Assembly: GCA_018398575.1 (NCBI GenBank)
Contig: JAGTXZ010000005.1
Coordinates: 496,001 to 560,000 of the forward strand
Length of the DNA: 64,000 bases
From: Ampelomyces quisqualis
Taxonomy: Eukaryota; Ascomycota; Dothideomycetes; Pleosporales; Phaeosphaeriaceae
Direction of reading: 5' to 3'
Under the pieces are notes generated by a model. That model was given only the letters and a program-made list of their open reading frames with translations, was not told the DNA's origin and did not search any database. Both the position numbers and the translations under genes were made by a program. How positions within the stretch are numbered: position 1 is the first letter of the stretch; the number at the start of each line of letters is the position of its first letter. Positions 32,690-43,437 of the stretch are shown here, piece by piece.

Positions 32690-34580
32690 ATGTGTGCTGC
32701 GACCCTCAACCTCGCGCCATGGAAAGCGTCCGAGGTTGTGCTGCTTGACATTGGTAAGTCCTCGCGCGTGCACTACTCGACTTCTCTGTGCCACCACCAT
32801 GCTGCTGCGGCGAGAACCCCCAGCCTTCGCATGCAACCTTCCGACCGGCGTGGTCTGGCCAGCAACCCTCCGAAGCACAGCAGACAAAGACGACGGGCTC
32901 TGCTTCCCCAGCTTCTGACCACGCCACTCCAGTCCTCCCCATGTCTCAGACTGCATGGCCAACGCCTGCAACCGTTACGAGGCCCATGGCTAACCGCTTG
33001 TTTTTCCTTGCCTAGAGGGTACCATCTCGAGCATCTCCTTTGTCAAGGATGTAATGGTAAGCCCGCCTGTCTTTGCAGTCACCTTCATTCGTCGTCGAAA
33101 CTGGTCTCGAGTCGAGTCGAGTCGAGGGTCCCGCCTTCCCCGCATCTGGAAGCGTGACCATCCCCCCCAACACCAGTCGAGGACCCAAGCCGTGGCCGTA
33201 TACTCGGTACCCACGATCGTGGTGACACTCTGCTGGTCGTCAAGCCACTCGCCTTCTTCTTCCCCGCAGCTCACTGTAGCCGCAGTATCCGTACGCACTG
33301 CGTCGTCTCACAGAACTAGCACGCAGCTCGTGGGCCGACCCGTACTTTCAAACCCTCATTGCGGCGTTCCCAGGAGACACCAGGCAGGATGCCGATGCTC
33401 TGATCGCACATGTGCACCATCTGACTGCTCGCGATATCAAGGCTGTGTATCTAAAACAACTTCAAGGTAGGTTATGAATCTGTCTCTCAAACTCGGCTGG
33501 CTTGGCATTCCTGTGCCTGCAGGGATCATCGCCAATACCAACCCGCCGACACCGCGCCGCGCTGCCCCGAGCTGTTAGCGCGAATCGACGAAAGGTCATT
33601 CGGTGGTGACAACATGGCGTTGATGGCGACTATCGCCATCATCACCCAGCCCCTTTGCGGTCCGACAACCCCCAGCCTGTCTACTGGAGTTGTGCTGGCG
33701 TATCCACTGTATTCGCAGTCCAGACTCCATACAGCTGTCCCGTCTCCACAAGCGTCATCAGTTGCACGCAGCACCAGGCTAAGTGTCGACTGACAAACTT
33801 CGACTAACACCATCGCAGGCCAACTGTGGACAACAGGGTTCAGCAATGGTGACCTGAAGACTCCTCTCTTCGAGGATGTCGTTCCCACACTGGAGACATG
33901 GAAAGCCAATGGCAAGACCTTGGCAATCTTCTCGTCTGGAAGCGTCCAGGCCCAGCTCCAATTCTTCTCTTACGTTCGACATGGCGAGTCGACCAGAGAC
34001 ATCAAGCATCTCTTTGCCGCGCATTACGACACTGTCAACGCAGGTCCAAAGCTCGAGAAGACATCATATGAGAAAATCTGTCGCGAGCTCAACCACGACG
34101 TTTCTAAAGTCACCTTTTTGACCGACAACGTCAAAGGTACGTTTGCTTCATGTACTTGTCGCCAATCCGCGTGCGGATACGTGAAACACACTCATCACCC
34201 ATCATCCCTACACGTCATCGTGCTATGGCAGTACCACACTTCCACACCACCTCATCCCTCAACAACCCACAGTCCTTCCGCTCACACTATCCCATGGCAA
34301 TCCGCAGCTGTCTAAAAGTAGACAAACGGGTCTTGCCGAAACATTGGCCGATCCTCTAGTCTGTCTCTGGCCCCATCGCACCATCTTGCGACAGTAACCC
34401 ACCACATCACGCTGCACGCACATAGACCCGACTAACCAAACCTTCTTTCACACAGAAGCCGAAGCCGCGACCCAAGCAGGCGTGCACAGCATCGTAGTCG
34501 ATCGCCCAGGCAACGCGCCGCTCTCAGACGAGTCAAAAGCGGCATTCGCTGTCATACAGAAGCTCACTGATTTGCCCTGA
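32690..34580 (+). CDS. UTR4: Enolase-phosphatase E1 (methionine salvage)
   Basis: Five exons: 32690-32753, 33016-33056, 33286-33466, 33819-34136, 34456-34580; 242 aa. HAD motif I is DIEGT (Asp20, Glu22), split by intron 1. YPYAL and DIKAVYLKQLQG are recognisable, HAD motif II is FSSGS, and the end TQAGVHSIVVDRPGNAPL matches the UTR4/ENOPH1 C-terminus. The enzyme enolises and dephosphorylates 2,3-diketo-5-methylthiopentyl-1-phosphate in the methionine salvage pathway, in cytosol and nucleus. All phases agree. Its four introns (262, 229, 352 and 319 bp) are several times longer than others in the window. It is transcribed away from the kinase gene. Confidence 0.93.
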
Positions 34581-35888
34581 GTTACGAGCGAGGCGGAAGG
34601 GGGGGGGGTTCATCTAGCATTCCTAAATCCCAACCCAGAAGACCACGATCAATGTGTTTCACCCTTTTTTCTCCTCCTTGCCCATCACGTGAGCCACGGC
34701 GTTGTCGTTGACATCATAATCTACCCACATGTGACCACCTCATGTACATTCCTCACCCAATCCTACCCTTACTACGGAGTGCCCTGTCCGTGACACACAG
34801 TGTTTCACACCCCGTCATGCGCCAGCGTTTCGAACGCCGGGCTTGGATGCGCATCCCTGTTGAACAGTGCTGCATCGCTTAAGCGCCGCAGTCGTAAGTA
34901 GTATGTAGAGGGAATTATGCATACTTATGCGATATGCTATGCCATGAGCATGACAACAACAACAACAACAACAATAATGCATAATATTTCCCATGCATTA
35001 CATGTATGTACCACGAAAAAAACAATCGAGTCAATACATGCCGACAATTTCCAGACAGGAATCTCTACGCCCAACCCCAAACCATCATCACTATTCCCAT
35101 CCCAACCCCAACCCCTCGCACATGGAACATGATGCTTTACCATAACCCTCCACCCCTCCTTTTCTGCCCCGCAGTACTTTTACCCCCGACGCAATACAAC
35201 CCGTCAACAAAACCGGACTACGTACCTCGTGATCCCTTGCCCCCCGAGTACACACAACACAACAAATCCACAACAGCACAGCACCCCATCCCACGATATC
35301 CAACCGAGTGAGAAATACACCGCCTCTGTGCTCGACGCGCGGAATACGCTCGTCTCCGCATCCATATCCGCATCCGCATCGGCAGTAAGCATAAACACAA
35401 GGAAACCACCCTCCCCCTCCCCCTCACCAAGAGAGGAGCGGGCAAGATGTCGGTTCGCACCGCTGCCGCCGTTGTACAAGAGCGGTGGGGCGGCGGGGAA
35501 AAGAAGCGGCATGCAAGTGCGTTTGGAGAGCGTTTTTGGGGGGGCTGGAGAGGAACCATGGAGGAAAGCGGCGTGCAGGCGTTGCGCTGGTAGGGATCGG
35601 TACGTGCAGTCTGGGTCTGTGGGTGGAGTCAATGCACGCATGCGGTGTCCTGGAGGATATTGAGGAGCGTGTCGGGGGATTGGGAAAGTAAGATGAGTAT
35701 ATAGATATATATATATATATGTGTGTGGTGGTGTGTGAGGGTAAGATGAGATGGCGCGTGGTATTTCTTGTCTATGGGATGCAGAGGCAACTGGTCTACC
35801 AACGTGTCCCAACGGACGTGACTGCTCCGCCCGAGAGTTTTCAACGCGGGCCAAATGGGCGGTTTGCAACTTGTAAGCTCCAGTCCGC
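34581..35888. other. Intergenic between enolase-phosphatase and WD40 gene
   Basis: Convergent 3' flanks, 1.3 kb. It contains an (AAC)n run near 34952, a TACGGAGT motif near 34784, and a TA/GT microsatellite at about 35700-35733. Frames on both strands are low complexity. No gene seen. Confidence 0.4.
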
Positions 35889-38800
35889 TCAGAGCGGTGG
35901 ACTGTCGGGCCGATCAATAGCTAAGGAAAAGTAGTAATCCGTGAGTGCATTCATCTCGTCGCCATAGTTCGTTTTCTCTTCAACCATGATTCCCTCCAAA
36001 ACGTCTCTCCCGTAGCGACGAAGAGGCGGAACATGCAGTTTTTTGCCTCTGAATCCAGGCTCTTCGACACAATCGTAGCCTAGCGCGCCAATATCCCAGA
36101 CTCCTGCGCACGCATCGCATGCCACGGTTGTCGTAGCTGGTGCGATAGCGTTGACCGCGCCACAACGGAAACAGGCGAATGAGCAGCGCTCGCAAAGGAC
36201 AGCCTCGTTAGGGTCGGCCGAGGGAGAGGGGCGAGCGGGCCGGCTGCAGTTAGTACATTTGGACTTGCCAGGCATGATGCGTGTACCCGAATCAATTGCT
36301 GTCCACTGTCGCCTGAGCTCATCAGGAATTCGGTCTGCGCTTCTGCCCGAATCGCCGATTTCTTCACTGGTGATCTTGACCATGTTATCCTGGCAGCTTG
36401 GTATACTACACTGTGGTCCGGCCTTTGATGATGCCATGCTCATTTGAAAGGCGAGTGCCTGTTCGCGAAGGAACGGCGCATCGAAACCCTGGTCCAAAGG
36501 CCCAGCATAGTTGGGTCCCTGGACGACTTGCAACGTAGGTAGATTGCCCATTGGCGCAAGACGCAGCTGCCCAGTCTCGAGAAGATAGTTCCCTTCGCTC
36601 ACCGCGGATTCGTGTGTCGTAGCGTTGTCAGATAGGCTACCATTGTTGTCATCCTCAGCCAGAGCATCCTCCTGGTATGGAATGTAATATAGCCTTCCAG
36701 CGTCTTTGATGGTGCAATCGTCCCTGCCTACGTTTAGAACATCGACAGATCCATTCACCTCTCCAATCACGAGCTTGCTATGGTCCGGGCTAAAAGAACC
36801 GGCCATGATCCCGGAGTCGAAAGTAATGAGGTCTTTGACGAACGTGTCTTCCTCGGATCGAGTCACGTCCCAGACTTTGACAACCCCATCTGATGAACCG
36901 CTGTACAGTCGCGTCGCATTGTCGCCCCAGGACAGGAATCGGATGCCCGTGTCGGTACGTTCATGATGTACGTCTTCTGGTAGTGGCAGCAGCGACGTAC
37001 CGTGAGACAGGACTCTCAGCGGGTCATCAGAATTCCGTAAATCCCAGACGTAGACACGACCATCTGTGCACCCAGCTGCCATCAAGTTTTCATTCTGAGG
37101 AGACCAGACGATGTCATTCATATCAAGGGCCCGGCATTCGATTTCGAGAGGGCAAGTGAACCTGGCAGGACCCCTTTCGTCGTACAGACGGATGACTGAC
37201 CGTGTGCCGCGATTGACATTGCCGCCTGCCACACAGCCAGCAGCAAACAACGGCAGGTATCTTCGATTCGGATTGAAGACAACATCAAAGGTGTTCCTGT
37301 TGGACCCGTGGATCGCGATCTGGGTCTGGGTTGTAAGGTCCCATAGACAAAGATCGCCTGTGACATCGAGGCCTTGATCGGTTCGCGCGTTCGCTCCAAA
37401 GCCCGCAAGTAGGAGTTCGCCATATCTCGGCTCAAATTGAAGCGCTTGCGGGAGGATGTTGAGATCAGACCGAGATTGAGCCTTCTCGGAGTGGAAGTCG
37501 TGCTTATCGAATTCATAAGGGTTGTCCTCATTGAAAAAGATCAGCTTTACAGCACTGCCGGAAGTTCTCTTCGCCGCCGTAGCTAAAATTCCGGGACGGC
37601 TGCGATTCACAACCATCATCTCTACTTCGGCCTTGTGGACAATCTTCGTTGTTAGGTAGGGTTGAGTGCCAGCCGCTCCAAGGCTCCAAACGCATACAGA
37701 CCTGTCATAACCAGCTGAATACATGACTTTTCCACTTGGTGCAAATGCCACTGAAGTGACCGTGGTATAGAGGTTGGGGTCCTGAGAGACAAACATGGCG
37801 TGACTAGAATTAGCCCCGGTCTTTGTTCTCTTGCGTGTTATACTGTGCTCGGCGAGCTCGTGTATGCAGTTTTCTGTAAGGTCGCCAAAGAGGAGGTTGT
37901 TTGGTCTATTGTATTGCATTGAATCATGGTCGGTGACTGCGACCGCGCCAGCAGCAAACTTTTCTCCGTCTGGTGACCAGGCGACCGTATGAATATCGCT
38001 TGACGCCCCAGTCCATGAGGTTGAAGGACCCAGCGTATCCATAATCTTGTTTCTGATCTGGTATGTCGAGGCCTTGGTTGCTGCGCTCCATCCCCGACGT
38101 GATTGGAGGCCGAGCTCTCTTTGGCGAAGCATGCATGAAGTAGAATCCGCCTGAACTGTGCTCATGATCTTTCGTGAACGGGCTGCAGAAAGTCGTAGAA
38201 TGTGAGGATTGTCCGCCACTTTCCCAGACCGTGCATCACGCAAGAATGCTTCGATGCCAGCCCTCTCGCGAGCAGGAAGATAAGGTCCGAGCGAATGGGC
38301 CAGTTTTAGCAGCCCAGGCTCTGTTATACCCTTTAGTAAGGCCCGCAAATGTCGTCTTTGCGTAGTATGGCGCGGCTTTTTGGCGGTCTGCCAGCCTTCC
38401 ACGATGGCTCGCTCGACTTGGACAACTTCTGCGGAACTGAAATCGACGTGTAACAGCGTCCCTTGCCAGTCACGGCTCGAAATCTGATTCCATTCCCAGT
38501 TGGCGGGGCAGCTCTGTAGGCTCAAACGCTCTGAGGCCTCTAGGTAGGGTAATCTCTGGCTTAGCGGAACGCGCTTTCGCTGGATAGCATTCAAGGCAAT
38601 GCGAGCGTCATACACAGTGAAATCTACATCCATAGGTTCGTTCACGATCATCTGAACTTGTTGCGAAACTACGGATTGTGTGTTGGCTGGAAATTCGGCT
38701 TGAACGGGACTTTCTTTTCCTGCAAGGCTACCAGCAAAGCTCTCGTCGAGATCAGTAGCGTCTATATCATTTTCAAAGCGTTTCTTGTGCCTACGCACAT

Positions 38801-40415
38801 CATAATTGACAGGAGCCGTGCGACGGGGCCTTCTTTTATTGATCCCCGAATCTGTTCCGGAAGAGTAGTCCCGATCGGTACTGTGCCGGATTGTAGTTGG
38901 CTTTGGTGCATGCGCCTTGAGCATGTCGACGTCGCGGTGTAAGTTGGCGATCTCGACACACTCCCGTGGCCCGGAGGTGTCGGCGTGAACAGACGGCCAG
39001 TCTATCACTGCTTCACCAGCCCAATCGGGGGGCAGCTTCAAGACAGCTGGGTCTTGAGACCTGTCCCTCTTGTTTATCTTGGTAGTGTAGCGCCATTGGA
39101 TAATGTGATACAACCGTGTAGGATAGAACCTCTGGAACTCTGCTGTGATGAGCTTCCACTTCAGTTTCTTCACCTCCTTCAAGAATATCAACAGATGGTC
39201 CTCTTCCTCTGAAAATGTTGTAGTGGATTTCAAAGGCATGGTTTGCTGATCCGCCATTCCCTGGGAGTTTCTAATCGGGAATGGTTGTCGAGTCTCCAAT
39301 GTGGGTCGTGTAGGAGTCTTCAAGTCTATCCGGTCGGCCGGATTGGACGCGTCCGATAGTACACAGTCTTTGTCGTCGTCTTGAACGTGTAACGGTCCGG
39401 AGAAGGATGGCAGTCCAGGTGAGCCATTCTCCGACTCAAAACGGGTTATTCTTCCCTGCCCAGCTGGAATGTCCGGCGTACTGATGTGTGGATGCTGCGA
39501 TACAAGCGCTCCTCGGAGATCATGCGCGACCGCTTTTGTAGTCTGTGATTTGATCGCGTCTCGAGAACTGTCGTGCACGCGTGCTATCGACTGGGCGGAT
39601 GTCACTGATGCTTGTTTTAGCGGTGTTGGCGACTTAGGCTCCGGTGTACTGAGCCTTCTGTTGTCACCCGAACGACCAATCTGGACAGGCCTTGGTCCGC
39701 TGGACGCGACCTTGTCGAGTAAGGACGAGGTCGGTGATCCATTGGTCTTCAAAGCTGCATTCATGTATTGTACTGATGGTGGCTTTCTGTCCTTGTTCAC
39801 AAACACGCTTTTGTCTGCCAACCTGCTCGGTACTGCTGCCGGTCGTGCCGACACAGTAGAACCGGCACCCTGACGCGATACTGAGCCGGTGTTGGTAGAT
39901 CGAGGCAATGGCACTGCTGACGCAGTTGGTGTCTTGGGCTTATTTGGCTGACCGTGTGCCTGCGTCGGGCCTCCAGCATTCGACAGCTTTCTCCTCTTCG
40001 CCACCGGGTCTGTACCATGCATTTTCTTTGCTATCGAATGCTTGGCGACATGCTTGGGAGGGTGAGGACCTCGAGGTGGTACGCCTCCCCCTTCAGCTGG
40101 ACTCACCGCGCCTCGTCGGCTGGTGGCCGCTACTGGCGGCGTGGGGCGCTGCTTTGGTACATGCGATGAGCCCGTGGCCGAAGGGACGTGTCGCGGCTTG
40201 GGTTCTGGGACTGGTACGTATGTGTAGCGAGGTTGCGCGGGCGGGGTGGGAATCGACGGTGCGGCTGGAATGGTTGATTTTGCGGGTAGGGGTGCAGCTG
40301 TCTTTGGCGCAACGACGCGAGTAGCCACCGAAGAGGCTTTATTCTCGTCCTCGTCTGATGAGACAGAGAGGTCGATGACTGCATTGCGCCAGTCGCTGCG
40401 CCAGCCAGTATCCAT
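35889..40415 (-). CDS. Large WD40-repeat protein with Myb-like and zinc-ribbon-like regions
   Basis: A single uninterrupted frame of 1508 codons from ATG at 40415. Residues 1-390 are disordered, Pro/Ser/Thr/Lys-rich. Residues about 400-450 (FSEEEDHLLIFLKEVKKLKWKLI, QWRYTTKINKR) resemble a Myb/SANT-like helix bundle. Residues 800-1230 hold WD40 repeats (HTVAWSPDGEKFAAGA, SVAFAPSGKVMYSAGYDRSVCVWSL, DIVWSPQNENLMAAGCTDGRVYVWDL, FLSWGDNATRLYSGSSDGVVKVWDV). Near the C-terminus six or more cysteines in CTNC, CERC, CFRCG and CDAC pairs (about 1387-1435) look like a double zinc ribbon. I know no named protein with this order. A chromatin or ubiquitin-ligase adaptor role is only inference. Confidence 0.85.
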   Translation of the reverse strand: MDTGWRSDWRNAVIDLSVSSDEDENKASSVATRVVAPKTAAPLPAKSTIPAAPSIPTPPAQPRYTYVPVPEPKPRHVPSATGSSHVPKQRPTPPVAATSRRGAVSPAEGGGVPPRGPHPPKHVAKHSIAKKMHGTDPVAKRRKLSNAGGPTQAHGQPNKPKTPTASAVPLPRSTNTGSVSRQGAGSTVSARPAAVPSRLADKSVFVNKDRKPPSVQYMNAALKTNGSPTSSLLDKVASSGPRPVQIGRSGDNRRLSTPEPKSPTPLKQASVTSAQSIARVHDSSRDAIKSQTTKAVAHDLRGALVSQHPHISTPDIPAGQGRITRFESENGSPGLPSFSGPLHVQDDDKDCVLSDASNPADRIDLKTPTRPTLETRQPFPIRNSQGMADQQTMPLKSTTTFSEEEDHLLIFLKEVKKLKWKLITAEFQRFYPTRLYHIIQWRYTTKINKRDRSQDPAVLKLPPDWAGEAVIDWPSVHADTSGPRECVEIANLHRDVDMLKAHAPKPTTIRHSTDRDYSSGTDSGINKRRPRRTAPVNYDVRRHKKRFENDIDATDLDESFAGSLAGKESPVQAEFPANTQSVVSQQVQMIVNEPMDVDFTVYDARIALNAIQRKRVPLSQRLPYLEASERLSLQSCPANWEWNQISSRDWQGTLLHVDFSSAEVVQVERAIVEGWQTAKKPRHTTQRRHLRALLKGITEPGLLKLAHSLGPYLPARERAGIEAFLRDARSGKVADNPHILRLSAARSRKIMSTVQADSTSCMLRQRELGLQSRRGWSAATKASTYQIRNKIMDTLGPSTSWTGASSDIHTVAWSPDGEKFAAGAVAVTDHDSMQYNRPNNLLFGDLTENCIHELAEHSITRKRTKTGANSSHAMFVSQDPNLYTTVTSVAFAPSGKVMYSAGYDRSVCVWSLGAAGTQPYLTTKIVHKAEVEMMVVNRSRPGILATAAKRTSGSAVKLIFFNEDNPYEFDKHDFHSEKAQSRSDLNILPQALQFEPRYGELLLAGFGANARTDQGLDVTGDLCLWDLTTQTQIAIHGSNRNTFDVVFNPNRRYLPLFAAGCVAGGNVNRGTRSVIRLYDERGPARFTCPLEIECRALDMNDIVWSPQNENLMAAGCTDGRVYVWDLRNSDDPLRVLSHGTSLLPLPEDVHHERTDTGIRFLSWGDNATRLYSGSSDGVVKVWDVTRSEEDTFVKDLITFDSGIMAGSFSPDHSKLVIGEVNGSVDVLNVGRDDCTIKDAGRLYYIPYQEDALAEDDNNGSLSDNATTHESAVSEGNYLLETGQLRLAPMGNLPTLQVVQGPNYAGPLDQGFDAPFLREQALAFQMSMASSKAGPQCSIPSCQDNMVKITSEEIGDSGRSADRIPDELRRQWTAIDSGTRIMPGKSKCTNCSRPARPSPSADPNEAVLCERCSFACFRCGAVNAIAPATTTVACDACAGVWDIGALGYDCVEEPGFRGKKLHVPPLRRYGRDVLEGIMVEEKTNYGDEMNALTDYYFSLAIDRPDSPPL

Positions 40416-40805
40416 AACTGGCTCGAGGTTCCCGTCGTGAGCTGCTGTAGCGCGCGAAGCCTCAGCACTGGTGGAGAGAGTGTAGGAAGGACACGCTATT
40501 ATCTTGCCTCAGCGACATCATACAGAGCCCAAGTAGACGCGTCCATTCGGGCGTGGGCAAGTCAAGGTGAATGTCGCGATCCACTTTACGCGATCGCGGG
40601 TGACCGTGCGTCGGTACCTATGTACTGCGATTCCTATTGGCTTGTTGATAGAAGCAGCAAACACGCTAAATTGCATCCAAGGTGAGAGCATTTGTGCAAA
40701 GCTCTTTCACCCAATTCACCGCATGCAGACATGGAATTGGTACACAGTGGCGGGCCTTCCGGTAGATCCTCAAATTTGAACACTGGGTATCATGACATGC
40801 AGAGG
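40416..40805. other. Intergenic, WD40 promoter and permease 3' flank
   Basis: 390 bp between two minus-strand genes; no other feature seen. Confidence 0.4.
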
Positions 40806-42556
40806 CTACATGGCCTGGGGCTGCTTCTCATACTTGCCCGTCACATCATCGACATCATCCCCCCGACTGTTTTGGACCGCAATACCCGTGACAGGCACCT
40901 CCCCGCCAGGAGCAACATCCTGTGGTACTGGCGGGCCCGTGAAGTCTTTCCTTCCTCGAACGAAGTACCAAACCACACTGATGAGCGCAAAGCCAGCAAA
41001 CACTACGCTGGCATAGTTCATCGTCGCTGGTTCGACGGGCAGGCTGACCGGCATGCAGAAAAGCACGACCGCAAGACAGATCCAACAGATCATGGCGATG
41101 TTGATAGCGTATCCAAATCGACCGAGCGAGAATGACGAGTTCTTGACAGCTTGGCGTCCACGAATGACGGAGATGAGGATAGGCATGCCGTAAGAAGTCG
41201 AGAGACAGATGGTCGCGACGCCAGTAAAGGAGTTGAAGGCTGCCGACGAACCAAAGTAGATGAGACCGAGAAGGCAGTCGACAGCCGTTGAGAGGATGAG
41301 CGCACCCAGTGGAATATTGAAGCGCTTGTCGACCTTGGCCCATAATCTCGAGCCAGGAATAGCCCCATCGCGAGCGAATGCATATGTGCACCTCGAGGCC
41401 GCAGTGAGCGCACCGGTACCTGCGAAGAACAAAATTCCTAGAATGAGGAAGAGTAGGCCAAACCCGCCACCAGCAGAGCCGGTCACTGTCTTGAATAGAA
41501 GACCGATAGGCTGTCCATTTGCAACGTCGAGAAGTACTTGAACATCGGGCAGAACGAAGAGAATCGGGATCAAGTAGATCACACCCGTGACACCAGCTGC
41601 GGCGACTGAAAGGACAATGGCTTTTGGCACTTCGCGCTCGGGGTAGGCAACTTCCTCGCACATTGCTGCCACCATTCCGTAACCCGTAAGAGTGTACGCA
41701 GCTTGTAGAAGGCCCACGAAGAAGGCCCATCCAGATGGCCTGTAATTGATCAGCTCTTACTTCTTGCTCGAATGGAAACGAACAAGTACTCACCATCCAC
41801 TCGCACTTGCATCATAATGGCTAAACACAAACTTGGCATCCCTCTTGGTATCTGCCATACTCAAAATCACAATCATGATGATGACCACACTACTCGCCGT
41901 CCAGTAGATGCAAATCTTGTTAATCACATCCAAATATTTTGCACCAAAGATATTCACGCTCATGCAAATCAACATGACAGCCCAGAACATCAAGACCGTC
42001 TGCCATTGATTCGGCACAAAGTCTTCGTCCCAGAGCGTTATGGCAGACAGAATGAGCTGGCCGCCAGAAAAGTTGATGGATAAGGTGACTGTCCAATTGC
42101 CGACCAGTGTCAGCCACCCAGTGATCCAGGAAGTTATAGGCGCCCATTCACGCGTTGACAGCATGGCGGACCAGTAGTACACGCCGCCAGCGGTGGGATA
42201 CACCGCGCAGATTTCTGCGAGCGAAGCGGCGATGGAAAGCGAAATCAGAGACACGAGGATCCAGCCGTAAAGGATGGTGACAGATTGCCCGTCGGTCAGA
42301 GTGATGTATAGCGTTGTCGATAAACCGAATGGGACAGCCATGATGGCGAATGAGCTGCAAATTGCATGTCAATACTCATCAATTCTCAGCGGAGTACTAC
42401 TCACAGTCCCAAAACACTCATCATACTCAGATTCCGCGGCAATTCGCTCTGATACCCCATCTTCGCGAGCGCCGCATCCGCACTCGGATCGGCATGTGTT
42501 GTTGAGCCTCTGCGCCCCATACTCCCCGTAACCGAATTACTTCTTCTCTTCATCAT
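40806..42556 (-). CDS. APC-superfamily permease (GABA/choline/amino acid type)
   Basis: Three exons, 42405-42556, 41794-42354 and 40806-41739, with 50 and 54 bp GTGAGT-AG introns; 548 aa. The N-terminal tail ends in MGYQSELPRNLSMMSVLGLSF, the usual entry to TM1 in fungal GABA/choline permeases (Uga4/Hnm1 group). About 12 hydrophobic segments follow, including AEICAVYPTAGGVYYWSAML and MVAAMCEEVAYPEREVPKAI, both consensus APC motifs. It imports an amino-acid-like or quaternary-amine solute across the plasma membrane by proton symport, as known for the family; the substrate is not readable. An upstream extension of the frame beyond 42556 has no family support. Confidence 0.92.
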
Positions 42557-43437
42557 CTTGGCCAACTCTCTCAACTCTTGATCGCTTAGCTCTTCACAAC
42601 AAGCGGGCGCATAGAGAAAAGCGCACTTCGATATAACGCAGCAATGCGATGCGATGCAATGCAACGAGAAGCCCGAACGCGATGGTGACGAAAACAAGGC
42701 AGGGAACAACAACCCAGCGAAATATAAACTCAGCTCAAATAATGCGAACAAACGTGCGAGTACCCGCCCCCCCCGAGCTGACCAGGACCTGACCTGAGTA
42801 CCAAGTCGCGTGTCCGTCGCGCGGGGGAGTCTAGATCCAAGCTTCTGTGGGCCCTTGCCATCGTTCGCGGCCACGCCCAACAAGCCGACTGAAGCTTTGA
42901 TAAGAAACGCCCACTTGAGCTCGCCCAAAGGCGAACGGTAATGTTACCAGTCGTTGTCATCCACGCGCCCACAAGGATTCTTTGTTGCGTCAGGTTGCGG
43001 ACTGCGCATGTCGCCCACGCTCAGCCTCGTGCGTCATGTTCGCATGTGAAGTGCCGGCTGGAGATGCCGGTTGTGCGGCTGAATATCGGGGCTGTGGAGA
43101 TTGGTTCGTATCTTCTGCGGTGGAATTGTGGACTTTGTGGGGGCAGAACACTAGAGTTAAAGGGATGGATATAAAAGGTATTGTACGTGCATTCTGAGAT
43201 ATTACAGCTCACTACCTGTAAAGAAGCCGCTATCTGTAGATAAGATGCTTGAGTCGGGAAACCTGTCCTGGTATCTTATGCAAGAGTCATCCTTCCGTGT
43301 TATCGCTGTCGTAGAATCGTATCCCATTATTAGCATCAAGGTTGATGCTGCGTGCTCTTCAAATGTAAATTGAATCCCTTTCTCGACAAATAGCACCAAC
43401 TTCGCAGCCTCTCGAGCGAAATCGGACTTTCCGTCAT
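42557..43437. other. Intergenic between permease and chromodomain/CCCH gene
   Basis: 881 bp; permease promoter and 3' flank of the next minus-strand gene. No tRNA or further coding region recognised. Confidence 0.4.

Noticed and set aside
35204..35917. 237-codon minus-strand frame downstream of the WD40 gene
   Set aside because: Low complexity (YIYIYLY, DADADMDAE) from microsatellites; it overlaps the WD40 stop region and has no family features.
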